Shown piece by piece: positions 43,821-57,330 of a stretch of DNA of 64,000 nucleotides. The DNA comes from Actinomyces faecalis (GTDB lineage Bacteria; Actinomycetota; Actinomycetes; Actinomycetales; Actinomycetaceae): assembly GCF_013184985.2 (NCBI RefSeq), contig NZ_CP063418.1, forward strand, positions 1,612,001-1,676,000, given 5' to 3'. The position numbers and the translations under genes were made by a program. The notes beneath the pieces were generated by a model. It was not told where the DNA came from, did not search any database, and saw only the letters and a program-made list of their open reading frames with translations. Each line of letters opens with the position of its first letter. Position 1 is the first letter of the stretch.

Positions 43821-45047
43821 TCAGACGGTCGGGGCGGCCGGTGCCAGCCCCACCAACGAGCGTATGAAGTTCACGAGGTCGTCCCACACCGCGCCGGACA
43901 GACCGAGGAAGGTCTGCCCGGCCGGCGTGGCCGCCAGCGCCACGCCCAGGGCGATGAGCCCAGCCAGTGCCAGCAGGACGAGCTGCCAGGTCGAGATACG
44001 GGTGCGGTACAGACGCGAGACGCCCTTGGCGTCGATAAGGCGGCTACCGACCTTGAGCCGGGTCAGGAAGGTCGAGGACATCCCGGCACGGCCCTTGTCC
44101 AGGAACTCCAGCAGAGTGGCGTGCGTCCCCACGGCCACGATGAGCTCGGCTCCCGCAGCGTCAGCGAGCAGCATCGCGATGTCCTCGCTGGTGCCGGTCG
44201 CGGCGAAGACGAGGTGCTCCACACCTAGGTCCTCGACCCGTGACCGGCCCGGTGCCCGGCCGTCGCGGTAGGCGTGGACGATGATCTCCGCACCGCACTG
44301 CAGCGCCTTGTCAGAGACGGAGTCCATGTCGCCGACGATCATGTCCGGCTTGAAGCCGGCCTTGAGGACGGCGTCAGCGCCGCCGTCCACACCGATGATG
44401 ACCGGCTTGTACTCGCGGATGTAGGGCTTGAGCGCCTGGAGGTCCTCCTTGTAGGAGTAGCCGCGTACCACGACCAGGACGTGGCGGCCGCTCATCTGGG
44501 TGCGGACGTCAGGCATGCCGACGCCGTTGAGCAGCAGGTCCCGCTCTCCACGCATGTACTCCATGGTGTTAGCGGCGAAGGCCTCCAGCTGGACGGCAAG
44601 GCCCTCCTTGGCAGCCTCCATCGCCTGGGCGACGGACTGCTCGGTCTGGACCTGCCCGTGAGCCAGCGGCTGCTGGGTCCCTTCCACGGCGATGCTGCCG
44701 TGCTCAGGCGAGCCCTCTGCCAGGTCCACCACGACCCGCTGCCCCTCACGCAGGCGCATGACGTCGGGGCCCAGGTCGTCGACGAGGGGGATGCCGGCCT
44801 CCAGGAGGATGCCCGGGCCCAGGTTCGGGTAGCGTCCGGACACCGAGGGCGCGGCGTTGAGGACCGCCGCAGGCTGGCACTCAACAAGTGCCTCAGCAGC
44901 CACACGGTCCAGGTCACTGTGGTCGATGACGGCGATGTCACCGGGCCGCAGGCGCTTGGTGAGCGTCTTGGTCCGGGCGTCAACGCGCACGACGCCGCTG
45001 GGACGGTCAGGCTCCGACGGTAGCTGCTTGCGGAAGGGGTTCCTCAC
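43821..45047 (-). CDS. steA: SteA cytokinetic ring protein
   Basis: A 408-residue protein whose central region resembles thiamine pyrophosphokinase (PVIIGVDGGADAVLKAGFKPDMIVGDMDSVSD), followed by a C-terminal transmembrane helix (about residues 350-370, WQLVLLALAGLIALGVALAA). SteA and SteB are actinobacterial septum factors acting in cell separation. The ATG at 45047 overlaps the recN stop. The cytoplasmic part has no evident kinase role. Confidence 0.9.
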   Translation of the reverse strand: MRNPFRKQLPSEPDRPSGVVRVDARTKTLTKRLRPGDIAVIDHSDLDRVAAEALVECQPAAVLNAAPSVSGRYPNLGPGILLEAGIPLVDDLGPDVMRLREGQRVVVDLAEGSPEHGSIAVEGTQQPLAHGQVQTEQSVAQAMEAAKEGLAVQLEAFAANTMEYMRGERDLLLNGVGMPDVRTQMSGRHVLVVVRGYSYKEDLQALKPYIREYKPVIIGVDGGADAVLKAGFKPDMIVGDMDSVSDKALQCGAEIIVHAYRDGRAPGRSRVEDLGVEHLVFAATGTSEDIAMLLADAAGAELIVAVGTHATLLEFLDKGRAGMSSTFLTRLKVGSRLIDAKGVSRLYRTRISTWQLVLLALAGLIALGVALAATPAGQTFLGLSGAVWDDLVNFIRSLVGLAPAAPTV

Positions 45048-46822
45048 GCCTGGGATTCTGCCACGTGGGCCTCTTCCAGCAGCTCAGCGGCGTGGCGCAA
45101 CGCCGAGTCAGAGTCGTCATGGCCCGCGAGCATACGGGCCAGCTCACGCACACGCTGGCTGCCCTCGACAGCCAGGACCGTGGTCCGGGTGAGGCCCGCC
45201 ACGACGCCGTTGCTGACCTCGCCCTCCCCGCCACGCCCGGGCTGAGGCTGCTCCTTGCGCACGACGAGCTGGGTGTCGGCCCACGCAGCCACCTGCGCCA
45301 GGTGCGTGACCACCACCACCTGGTGGGTCCTTGCAAGCCTGGCCAGCCGGCGGCCGATCTCGCCAGCAGCTCGTCCGCCGACGCCCGCGTCGATCTCGTC
45401 GAAGACGAGGGTCCGCCGGTCGCCGGCCTGGCTGGACTCAGCCAGGACTACCTCCAGGGCGAGCATGATGCGGCTGAGCTCACCGCCAGAGGCCCCCTTG
45501 CCCAGAGCCAGCGCCGGGGCACCGGGGTGGGAGACAAGCTGCAGCGTCACGCTCTCGGCACCGGTAGGCCCGGGCTCCTCCAGCGCCTCCAGGGCCACGA
45601 CCAGACGCGATCCCCTCATCTGCAGCCCCTCCAGCTCGGCGGTCACCCGTTCCTGGAGCAGCTGCGCGAGCCGCTCGCGAGCGGCACTGAGCCCACGGGC
45701 GCAGGATCTGAGGGACTCCTGGGCACGCTCGACCTCCTCAGCCAGGCTGGCGCCGGCGTCGGTGGGGCCGTCAAGCGTCGCCAGGCGCTCAGCAGCGCGC
45801 TGGCTGAAGGCGAGCAGGGCGTCAGCGTCCTCGATCTCCTCCTCCGGGCCGCCGATCTCACGGAAGGCCCGCGCCAGCTCTCCACGACGGTCCTGGACCC
45901 AGGCCAGTCGCGCGGGGTCGGCGTCGAGCCCTGCCAGGTACTCCCCGAGCTCAGCCGCGACGTCCGCGGCCTCGATGGACAGGTGGTGGACTCGCGCGCC
46001 GAGCTCCTCCAAGGACCTGTCCATCCCGGTCGCCGGGGAGATCGCCCGGTCAGCCTCGGACAGCAGAGCCAGGACGTCCTCGCCCGTCCTCATGGCCTCG
46101 TCGTCGCCAGCCAGCGCCGTGCGGGCCACAGTCGCTGCACGCCGAAGGTCCTCGGCGTGGTCGAGACGGACGGCCTCCTCCGTCAGGGCAGCGTCCTCGC
46201 CCGGTGCCGGGTCCAGCTGCTCGATCGCCTCCAGCCACCCCCGCAGGAGCGCCACCTCCTGCGCACGAGCGGCCGCGCCCTCGCGCCACTGGCGCTGGCG
46301 AGCCACCGCCTCCTGGTACGCGCGGTAGGACCGGGCGTAGGCACGGCAACGGTCCAGATGCTCCTCGCCCCCGAGGGAGTCCAGAGCGGCGCGCTGCGCG
46401 CTGGCGCTGCGCAGCCGGAGCTGGTCCGCCTGCCCGTGGACGGAGACGAGATCGGTCCCGACCTCGGCAAGAACCGTGGAAGGGACCGTCCGGCCCCCGA
46501 GGTAGGCACGTGAGCGCCCCTGAGCAGGGACGGTCCGTGAGGCAATAAGGACGTCCTCGTCGAGCTCAGCACCCGCCTCCTGCGCACGCGCACCGGCCCG
46601 GGACGTAGGGTCGAGGACGAAGCTGCCCTCAACCACGGCACGCTGGGCGCCAGCGCGCACCACGGTGGACTCGGCACGCTGGCCTAGCAGCAGGCCGAGG
46701 GAGGTGAGCACCATGGTCTTGCCCGCGCCAGTCTCTCCGGTCAGCGCCGTGAGCCCTGGGCTCAGGGTGAGCTCGGCCTCCTCGATGACACCGAGGTCCT
46801 CGATGTGCAGGGACTCGATCAC
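45044..46822 (-). CDS. recN: DNA repair protein RecN
   Basis: A 592-residue SMC-like ATPase for double-strand-break repair. Walker A is TGETGAGKT near residue 29. Long coiled-coil arms follow (residues about 150-420). The C-terminal head has GASGGELSRIMLALEVVL and Walker B VFDEIDAGVGGRAAGEIG. Length is normal. Its ATG overlaps the nadK stop by four bases, the conserved nadK-recN pairing of many bacteria. Confidence 0.96.
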   Translation of the reverse strand: MIESLHIEDLGVIEEAELTLSPGLTALTGETGAGKTMVLTSLGLLLGQRAESTVVRAGAQRAVVEGSFVLDPTSRAGARAQEAGAELDEDVLIASRTVPAQGRSRAYLGGRTVPSTVLAEVGTDLVSVHGQADQLRLRSASAQRAALDSLGGEEHLDRCRAYARSYRAYQEAVARQRQWREGAAARAQEVALLRGWLEAIEQLDPAPGEDAALTEEAVRLDHAEDLRRAATVARTALAGDDEAMRTGEDVLALLSEADRAISPATGMDRSLEELGARVHHLSIEAADVAAELGEYLAGLDADPARLAWVQDRRGELARAFREIGGPEEEIEDADALLAFSQRAAERLATLDGPTDAGASLAEEVERAQESLRSCARGLSAARERLAQLLQERVTAELEGLQMRGSRLVVALEALEEPGPTGAESVTLQLVSHPGAPALALGKGASGGELSRIMLALEVVLAESSQAGDRRTLVFDEIDAGVGGRAAGEIGRRLARLARTHQVVVVTHLAQVAAWADTQLVVRKEQPQPGRGGEGEVSNGVVAGLTRTTVLAVEGSQRVRELARMLAGHDDSDSALRHAAELLEEAHVAESQA

Positions 46823-47733
46823 GACGCCTCCTCACGCTGCGAGGCGGCGCGTGGCGCCGGTCGCTCGGCAGCAGCGCGCCACCCGTCAACCGGCAGGTCG
46901 AACTTTCGTACCAGGCGGGACGCAAAGGGCGCCTGGTTCAGACGTGCGACGCGGACCGGTCGCTCAGCGCGGCTCGCTCGGATCCGGCTACCGGGTGGGG
47001 CGGCCAGGCTGCGGCGCCCGTCGCACCACACCTCCGCGCCTCCGAGGCCGGCGTGCTGGACGACGACCTCCAGGCACGAGCGCGGACCGAGGACGAGGGG
47101 GCGTGTGAACAGGGCGTGGGCAGCCAGCGGGACGAGCAGCAGCGCCTCGACCTCAGGCCAGATGACAGGCCCCCCTCCCGAGAAGGCGTAGGCCGTCGAG
47201 CCGGTCGGAGTCGACACCACCAGCCCGTCGCAGCCGAAGGAGGACACGGCCTGCCCGTCAACCCCGACGGCGACCTCCAGCATGCGTGCCCGGTCGCGCT
47301 TCTCCAGGGCGGCCTCGTTCAGCGCCCAGCTGCGTGTGACGGTACCGTCCGGGGCCGTGACCTCGACGTCCAGGGTCATGCGGTTGTCCACCGTGTAGCG
47401 TCCGGCGACGATGTCTCCGACGACCTGCTCCAGGTCGTCCGGGTCCGCCTCGGCGAGGAAGCCCACGTGCCCGGTGTTGACGCCTGCCAGAGGGACGTCC
47501 CGCTCGCGGGCGATCTCGCTGGCTCGCAGGATGGTGCCGTCACCTCCCAGGACCAGCACGAAGTCGACCTCGTGCGTCGAGTCCTGGTCGACCGCCTCGA
47601 CACCGTGGGCTCGTAGTGCAGCCTCCGCACGCTCGACGGCCCGCGCCGTCGGAGCGGTCTTGCGGTGGGGAGGAACAGGACTGTCTCCTCGGTCGCGCTG
47701 GATGATCATGACGCGTCGCACGCTCATCGTCAT
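46819..47733 (-). CDS. nadK: NAD kinase
   Basis: A 304-residue ATP/polyphosphate-NAD kinase making NADP. Motifs: VLVLGGDGTILRASE, NTGHVGFLAEADPDDL, WALNEAALEKRDRARM and DGLVVSTPTGSTAYAFSGGGP. The start may be 47733 (overlapping the tlyA stop) or the ATG at 47727. It lies between tlyA and recN in the typical actinobacterial order. Confidence 0.96.
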   Translation of the reverse strand: MTMSVRRVMIIQRDRGDSPVPPHRKTAPTARAVERAEAALRAHGVEAVDQDSTHEVDFVLVLGGDGTILRASEIARERDVPLAGVNTGHVGFLAEADPDDLEQVVGDIVAGRYTVDNRMTLDVEVTAPDGTVTRSWALNEAALEKRDRARMLEVAVGVDGQAVSSFGCDGLVVSTPTGSTAYAFSGGGPVIWPEVEALLLVPLAAHALFTRPLVLGPRSCLEVVVQHAGLGGAEVWCDGRRSLAAPPGSRIRASRAERPVRVARLNQAPFASRLVRKFDLPVDGWRAAAERPAPRAASQREEAS

Positions 47734-48593
47734 CGCCCTCCCTGGGAACGCCGGCCGGCGCCGGCAGGGCCCGCCTCGACGGCACGACGCGCCTCCTCGA
47801 CGAGCTCCTGCCCGGTCAGGTCGTCCTCCGCCCCGGCTCGTCCCGCATGCATGGACACAAAGTACTCGACGTTACCGGCCGGCCCGGGCAGAGGCGAGGC
47901 GGTCACGGCGTCGACGCCGAGTCCTAGTCCGTGAGCGGCCTCGACGACGGTCAGGACGGTCTCGACGTGCAGCGCCGGGTCACGTACCACTCCCCCGTGC
48001 CCGAGCCGTTCCTTACCGACCTCGAACTGCGGCTTGACCATGAGCAGCAGGTCGGCGTCCGGCGCCGCCGCGGCCACGAGGGCAGGCAGGACGAGGGTCA
48101 GGGAGATGAAGGACAGGTCACCGACGACGAGCCCCGGCGCGGGGGCCACGGCCTGGGGATCGAGTGTGCGCACGTTGGTGCGGTCCAGCACGCTCACGCG
48201 GGGGTCAGACTGCAGGGACCAGGCCAGCTGTCCGTAACCGACGTCGACCGCGACCACGTGCGCAGCCCCCCGACGCAGCAGCACGTCGGTGAAGCCGCCG
48301 GTCGAGGCGCCGGCGTCCAGGCAGCGCTGCCCCTCGACCCGTGGAGCCAGCCCACGCTCGCCCAAGGAGTCCAGGGCACCAGCAAGCTTGTGGGCACCGC
48401 GCGAGACGTAGTCCTCGCCGCTGGGTGTCACGACCTCAATGGCCTGGGCAGGGTTGACCTGGCGTGCGGGCTTGGTGACCACGACGCCGTCGAGGGTGAC
48501 GTGGCCGTCCGTCACCAGCTGGGCGGCCTGGGTACGCGAACGAGCGAGCCCGCGACGTACGAGCTCAGAGTCGATACGAATCAGTCTGGCCAT
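47730..48593 (-). CDS. tlyA: TlyA rRNA 2'-O-methyltransferase/hemolysin-family protein
   Basis: A 287-residue protein. An S4 RNA-binding domain lies at residues about 2-62 (RIDSELVRRGLARSRTQAAQLVTDGHV), followed by an FtsJ-like methyltransferase with RGAHKLAGAL, CLDAGASTGGFTDVLL, VGDLSFISL and VKPQFEVGK. TlyA methylates 16S and 23S rRNA and sets sensitivity to capreomycin-type drugs. ATG 48593 with GGGAGG upstream is preferred over 48626. Confidence 0.94.
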   Translation of the reverse strand: MARLIRIDSELVRRGLARSRTQAAQLVTDGHVTLDGVVVTKPARQVNPAQAIEVVTPSGEDYVSRGAHKLAGALDSLGERGLAPRVEGQRCLDAGASTGGFTDVLLRRGAAHVVAVDVGYGQLAWSLQSDPRVSVLDRTNVRTLDPQAVAPAPGLVVGDLSFISLTLVLPALVAAAAPDADLLLMVKPQFEVGKERLGHGGVVRDPALHVETVLTVVEAAHGLGLGVDAVTASPLPGPAGNVEYFVSMHAGRAGAEDDLTGQELVEEARRAVEAGPAGAGRRSQGGR

Positions 48594-48630
48594 GTCGTCC
48601 TCCCTTGTCCGCCTCGCGTGTGCCACCTGC

Positions 48631-48834
48631 CTAGCCCTCGGCCTCCCGCAGCAGGGAGGTCAGCTCCTCGTGGAGGGCAGCCAGCCCTGCCGACCGCTCC
48701 GGAAGCGGCAGCGTCCCGATCTGCTCCAGACGTTCGGTACAGTCGGTCAGGTTGCGCACCTGCTCGTTGAGCATCACCTCTCGTGGCGGAGCGGGCACCG
48801 GCCGGGTCGGGCCGGGCCCAGGTCCTGCCCCCAC
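48631..48834 (-). CDS. Small conserved-looking protein (up to 67 aa)
   Basis: From GTG 48834 the product is 67 residues: a Gly/Pro-rich N-terminus and a helical part VMLNEQVRNLTDCTERLEQIG. An ATG at 48774 would give only 47 residues. It sits between the HAD gene and tlyA with small gaps. Similar short helical proteins occur at this position in other actinobacteria, but no function is known. Confidence 0.55.
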   Translation of the reverse strand: MGAGPGPGPTRPVPAPPREVMLNEQVRNLTDCTERLEQIGTLPLPERSAGLAALHEELTSLLREAEG

Positions 48835-48836
48835 TG

Positions 48837-49928
48837 TCAGCGCTCCTCAGGAGCCGTGACGCTCAGCACGGGGAGCGCAGGAGCTCCCGCCGGACCGTGG
48901 AGGTCACGCTGCTCCCAGACCGCGCAGGCCAGAGCGCGATAGGCGTCCAGGGGCAGCGACGTCGTCTCCGCCGCGCGCAGCTCCAGACCGCCCTGCGGGC
49001 CGTGCAGGAACGCCGTCCCCTGATCCACGCGAGCGGTCCAGTCGCGTACCCGCCACCAGCCGTCGTGCTGCGCCTGCGGTGCGGGGTGAGGCTCGAGCAG
49101 CCCGCGCAGGTCGGTGTGCAGGTAGGTCGGGCGCTGCTCAGCCGGTGCTAGGACGACGTCGCGCGCCGTCGAGACACCGGTGAGCACGTGCATCCCCGCG
49201 ATACCAGCGGCGCGTGCTCCGACCAGGTCGGTGTCCAGCCGGTCGCCGACGGCGAGCGGGCGGGATCCTCCCGCCCTGGCCAGCGCACGCCGGTAGATGC
49301 CCGGGAAGGGCTTGCCGCCTGCCAGGTACTCCTTGCCTGAGGCGTTAGCCACTGCGACCACCAGGCTGCCGTTGCCCAGAGCGAAGCCGCGCTCGGTCGG
49401 CAGGGTGGCGTCCGTGTTGGTGGCGACGTGGATCGCGCCGTCGCGGATGGCGTAGACGCCCTCCGACATCATGGCCCAGTCGACCTCGGGCGCCCAGCCC
49501 TGGACGACCGCGACCGGATGGTCCTCAGCACTGTCCACCAGGCGGTACCCCTCATCGAGCAGTGCCTGGCGCAGGCCGTCCCCGCCGATGACGAGGACGG
49601 GGCTGCCTGGGTCGACGTGCTCGCCCAGCAGGGCCGCGGCGTCCATAGCCGCGGAGAAGACCTCGTTCGGGTAGGCCTCGATCGAGTTGACACCCAGCTT
49701 GTCGGCCACCGTGCGCGGCGCCCGAGAGGCGTTGTTGGTCACGAAGGACAGGCGCATACCGGCCGCGCGCGCGCCGTTGACCCCCTGCGCCGCGTGGTCG
49801 ATACGGGCCTGGCCGGCAAAGCACACCCCGTCGAGGTCCAGCAGGGCGACGTCGTAGGCCTGCGCCAGGGCCTGCTCAGACCCCAGCAGGCCTAAGGAGG
49901 GCTGGTGTGAGCCAGCAGTCGCCGTCAC
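48837..49928 (-). CDS. HAD-superfamily phosphatase, NagD-like
   Basis: A 363-residue protein with HAD motifs: DVALLDLDGVCFAG (motif I), FVTNNASRAP (motif II), GGKPFPGIYRRAL with the Lys (motif III) and AVGDRLDTDLVGARAAG (motif IV). The cap insertion is of the NagD/p-nitrophenylphosphatase type. An extra C-terminal extension of about 90 residues after HTDLRGLLEPHP is not part of the core. The substrate is unknown. Confidence 0.92.
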   Translation of the reverse strand: MTATAGSHQPSLGLLGSEQALAQAYDVALLDLDGVCFAGQARIDHAAQGVNGARAAGMRLSFVTNNASRAPRTVADKLGVNSIEAYPNEVFSAAMDAAALLGEHVDPGSPVLVIGGDGLRQALLDEGYRLVDSAEDHPVAVVQGWAPEVDWAMMSEGVYAIRDGAIHVATNTDATLPTERGFALGNGSLVVAVANASGKEYLAGGKPFPGIYRRALARAGGSRPLAVGDRLDTDLVGARAAGIAGMHVLTGVSTARDVVLAPAEQRPTYLHTDLRGLLEPHPAPQAQHDGWWRVRDWTARVDQGTAFLHGPQGGLELRAAETTSLPLDAYRALACAVWEQRDLHGPAGAPALPVLSVTAPEER

Positions 49929-51244
49929 GCCTGGTCCTCCTGCGTGGAGGTGCCTGGCTCCGGGGTCTCACCCAGGAGCTCGGCCATCTCCGCCTCGACA
50001 CGCTCCGCGAAGGAGGACGACCAGTCAGCGTCCGACTCGTCGTCAACGACGTCCGCCTCGTCGTCTCCTCCCGAGGCCACCGTGCTCGCAGCGTCGTCGT
50101 CCTCGGCGAGGCTCGGCTCAGCCGATGAGTCCGAGGCCTCCTGCTCTGCCTGGGCAAGCTCCTCCTCCGACTCCTCCTCAATGTCATAGACCTCGACGTC
50201 GTCGGTCTCGGAACGCTCAGGGCCCTCACCGATCCGCTCTCGGACCGCCTGAGCCTCCTCCACACGCCCGAGATCCTCAAGCCGGTCCGCGCGCACCGAG
50301 TGCAGGCGCCGCAGGGTCTCCCGGTCACCGCGGAACATCATGAGGGCCTCCTCGATGACGATCAGGCCGAGCTCGGTCTGCCCCATCTCATGACGCACGC
50401 CCGAGACGACCATAGCGATCTCGGCCTCCTCGACGTCGTCGAGCTGGCGAGGATCCGCCGCCTCAGCAGCCTTGAGCGCACGCCCCAGGTGCCCCAGCGC
50501 ACGCTCGCAGTCCGCCTCGATAGCGCGGTGCAGGTCAAGACCGGACAGGCGCCGTGCGGCACGGATGTCCCGCAGTGCGTCCTGGTAGTGGCCGGACAGG
50601 TACGCCGCTACCCCGGCAGCCTCGCGGACGACGGCGATACGACCGGCGTGAGAGGCCGCGTAGCGAGCGTGCTGGAACGCAAGCTCGGGGTCCGAGTCCA
50701 GCAGCCGCTGCACCATGACGAGGTGACGCGAGACGTTCTCGGCGTTGGCCCGACCCAGGCCGCGCAGCTCGCGCCGGGCCGAGGCCTCAAGGTCAGCGGC
50801 CTGCACGTCCTCAGGGACGGCCGGCTCCGGCACACGGTGGCGCTGCGGGGGACGCGAGTCACGCCGAGGGCCCCCGGAACGAGAGTCGCGACCTGCGGAG
50901 CCGCCACGGCCGCCGCGACTGGCGCCGCCCGAGCGGGAGAAGCCACCCTGGCCGTGAGAGTCCGAGCCACGACGGCCCTGACCACGGCGGTCACCATCAC
51001 CGTAGGACCGCCCTCGCTCCTCACCGTCGCGAGCTGGACGACGGCGCTCGCCGTCGCCGTAGGGACATCCCTGGTCTGCGTCGCGACGCCTGTACCCTCC
51101 CTGGCCGCGGGAACCGTCCGCTCCACGGTAGGAGGAGCCAGAGCCACGGCGCGACTCACCAGCGTGCCCGCGACCGAAACCGTGCCTCTCCCCTCCTGAG
51201 CTGCGGCGGGGTCCGCGGGAACCGTGGGAAGAACGCTCAGCCAT
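49925..51244 (-). CDS. RGG-rich protein with helical-repeat domain
   Basis: A 439-residue protein from ATG 51244. Its first 130 or so residues are an Arg/Gly/Ser-rich region with YRR, SRGGRGG and RGQGRRG clusters. A folded, TPR-like helical part follows (residues about 150-320; ADLEASARRELRGLGRANAENVSRHL, AVVREAAGVAAYLSGHYQDALRDIRAARRLSG), then a strongly acidic C-terminus of about 120 residues (EEESEEELAQAEQEAS). I recognise no function. RGG regions can bind RNA, and neighbours include an rRNA operon and tlyA. It is the first gene of the leftward cluster. Confidence 0.75.
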   Translation of the reverse strand: MAERSSHGSRGPRRSSGGERHGFGRGHAGESRRGSGSSYRGADGSRGQGGYRRRDADQGCPYGDGERRRPARDGEERGRSYGDGDRRGQGRRGSDSHGQGGFSRSGGASRGGRGGSAGRDSRSGGPRRDSRPPQRHRVPEPAVPEDVQAADLEASARRELRGLGRANAENVSRHLVMVQRLLDSDPELAFQHARYAASHAGRIAVVREAAGVAAYLSGHYQDALRDIRAARRLSGLDLHRAIEADCERALGHLGRALKAAEAADPRQLDDVEEAEIAMVVSGVRHEMGQTELGLIVIEEALMMFRGDRETLRRLHSVRADRLEDLGRVEEAQAVRERIGEGPERSETDDVEVYDIEEESEEELAQAEQEASDSSAEPSLAEDDDAASTVASGGDDEADVVDDESDADWSSSFAERVEAEMAELLGETPEPGTSTQEDQA

Positions 51245-51457
51245 GCTGTCTCTCATTTCGTTTTCAGGATGACGGCCCGCCAAGGCCGCATATGCGCTGC
51301 TGGCATCCTATCGAACGCGTTGGGGAGGGCCTAGGTGAGAGCGCGTGAGGAGGCCAAGGTCATGTCGGTCTGGCCTGTGGTGTCCCGGCTGGTGGTGCTG
51401 GTCCTGGCCGGTCCCGTCCACGGTGGTGCCCGTGTGTGTGTTGTGGGGGTGTGGGTT

Positions 51458-51511
51458 GGCCCCGCGCCCCCGGGGGCCGCCCGTGTGTTGCGGGGGTGGG
51501 GGTGCGGGGCC
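51458..51511 (-). terminator. Hairpin downstream of 5S rRNA
   Basis: GGCCCCGC (51458-51465) pairs with GCGGGGCC (51504-51511), with G/C-rich sequence between, about 25 bases past the 5S 3' end on the minus strand. It is the probable end of the rRNA transcript, although no T-run follows. The surrounding 51245-51536 stretch has no gene. Confidence 0.5.
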
Positions 51512-51536
51512 TGTGTCCCGATCTGTGTGGTTGTGT

Positions 51537-51652
51537 GCTCGGCGGTGTCCTACTCTCCCACACCCTGGCGGGTGCAGTACCATCGGCGCTGGGGGTCTTA
51601 GCTTCCGGGTTCGGAATGGGACCGGGCGTGGCTCCCCCGCTATGACCACCGA
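51537..51652 (-). rRNA. 5S ribosomal RNA
   Basis: The minus strand reads GGTGGTCATAGCGGGGGAGC at the 5' side and ends near GTAGGACACCGCCGAGC, the standard bacterial 5S pattern with CGAAC in the central loop. It is the third gene of the rRNA operon. End positions are estimates within a few bases. Confidence 0.9.
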
Positions 51653-51789
51653 GACAGTCTGCTCGGGCAGTGCCCACCACGAGGTGTGGTGTGGTGAGCC
51701 TGGTGTGGTGGTTGGGTTGGTCCTGGACCGTATAGTGGACGCGCAGCAGCCGTGGCCTGCCCCCACCCCCAGCAATGGGGGGTGGGTGT

Positions 51790-56825
<5,036 letters not shown>

Positions 56826-57115
56826 CAAAAACACAAACCATAAACCAACCCCAACCACAACAGCCAGGACCAGCCCACAGAAAGCACAAAAGCCCAGAAA
56901 ACCAGACCAGGCCCAACCCACCCCAGACCCCAAAAACAGGACCAAAGGCAGGCAAACCAAAAACAAAACAAGAACAACCAGACCCCAAAACAAGAGCCCA
57001 GCCATCCCACTATGGCATAAAAAACATGACACACTATCGAGTTCTCAAACAACACACCCACCGGAGTTCCACCGCCCACATCCGTGGGCCGCTTCTCTCC
57101 GGAAGCGCCCGATAA
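56826..57115 (-). other. rRNA operon leader
   Basis: About 290 bases between the promoter and 16S. It contains TGTTTGAGAACTCGATAGTG (complement of about 57031-57050), the conserved actinobacterial leader element associated with antitermination, and a small GCCAT/ATGGC stem at 57001-57017. The rest is G/T-rich on the transcribed strand and non-coding. Confidence 0.7.
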
Positions 57116-57144
57116 ACTTTAGTGAGTCATTTTCATGAAGTCAA
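57116..57144 (-). promoter_or_regulatory. rRNA operon promoter
   Basis: TTGACT (57139-57144) and TAAAGT (57116-57121) on the minus strand are spaced by exactly 17 bases. This is the best sigma-70-type promoter in the window and drives the rRNA genes. Confidence 0.8.
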
Positions 57145-57279
57145 ACCCGGGATCCGTGATCCCGCTCTCCTCCCATGACTCTCTTCAGTTCTCGGCTCCC
57201 GAACGCCTTGGAATCTCTTCCTCGCCGCCCGGGCCGGAGAGAACATTACGCACCCTCTACCCGACGGTCAAATGAAATA

Positions 57280-57312
57280 GCGGTGACCCTGCGCACACAG
57301 CACGGCCACCGC
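57280..57312 (-). terminator. Possible terminator after tyrS
   Basis: GCGGTG/CACCGC arms (57280-57285 and 57307-57312) with a 21-base loop are followed on the minus strand by TATTTCATTT. It lies shortly after the tyrS stop and upstream of the rRNA promoter. The stem is short, so this is a tentative call. Confidence 0.4.
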
Positions 57313-57330
57313 CACTCCCACCCAGCCTGG

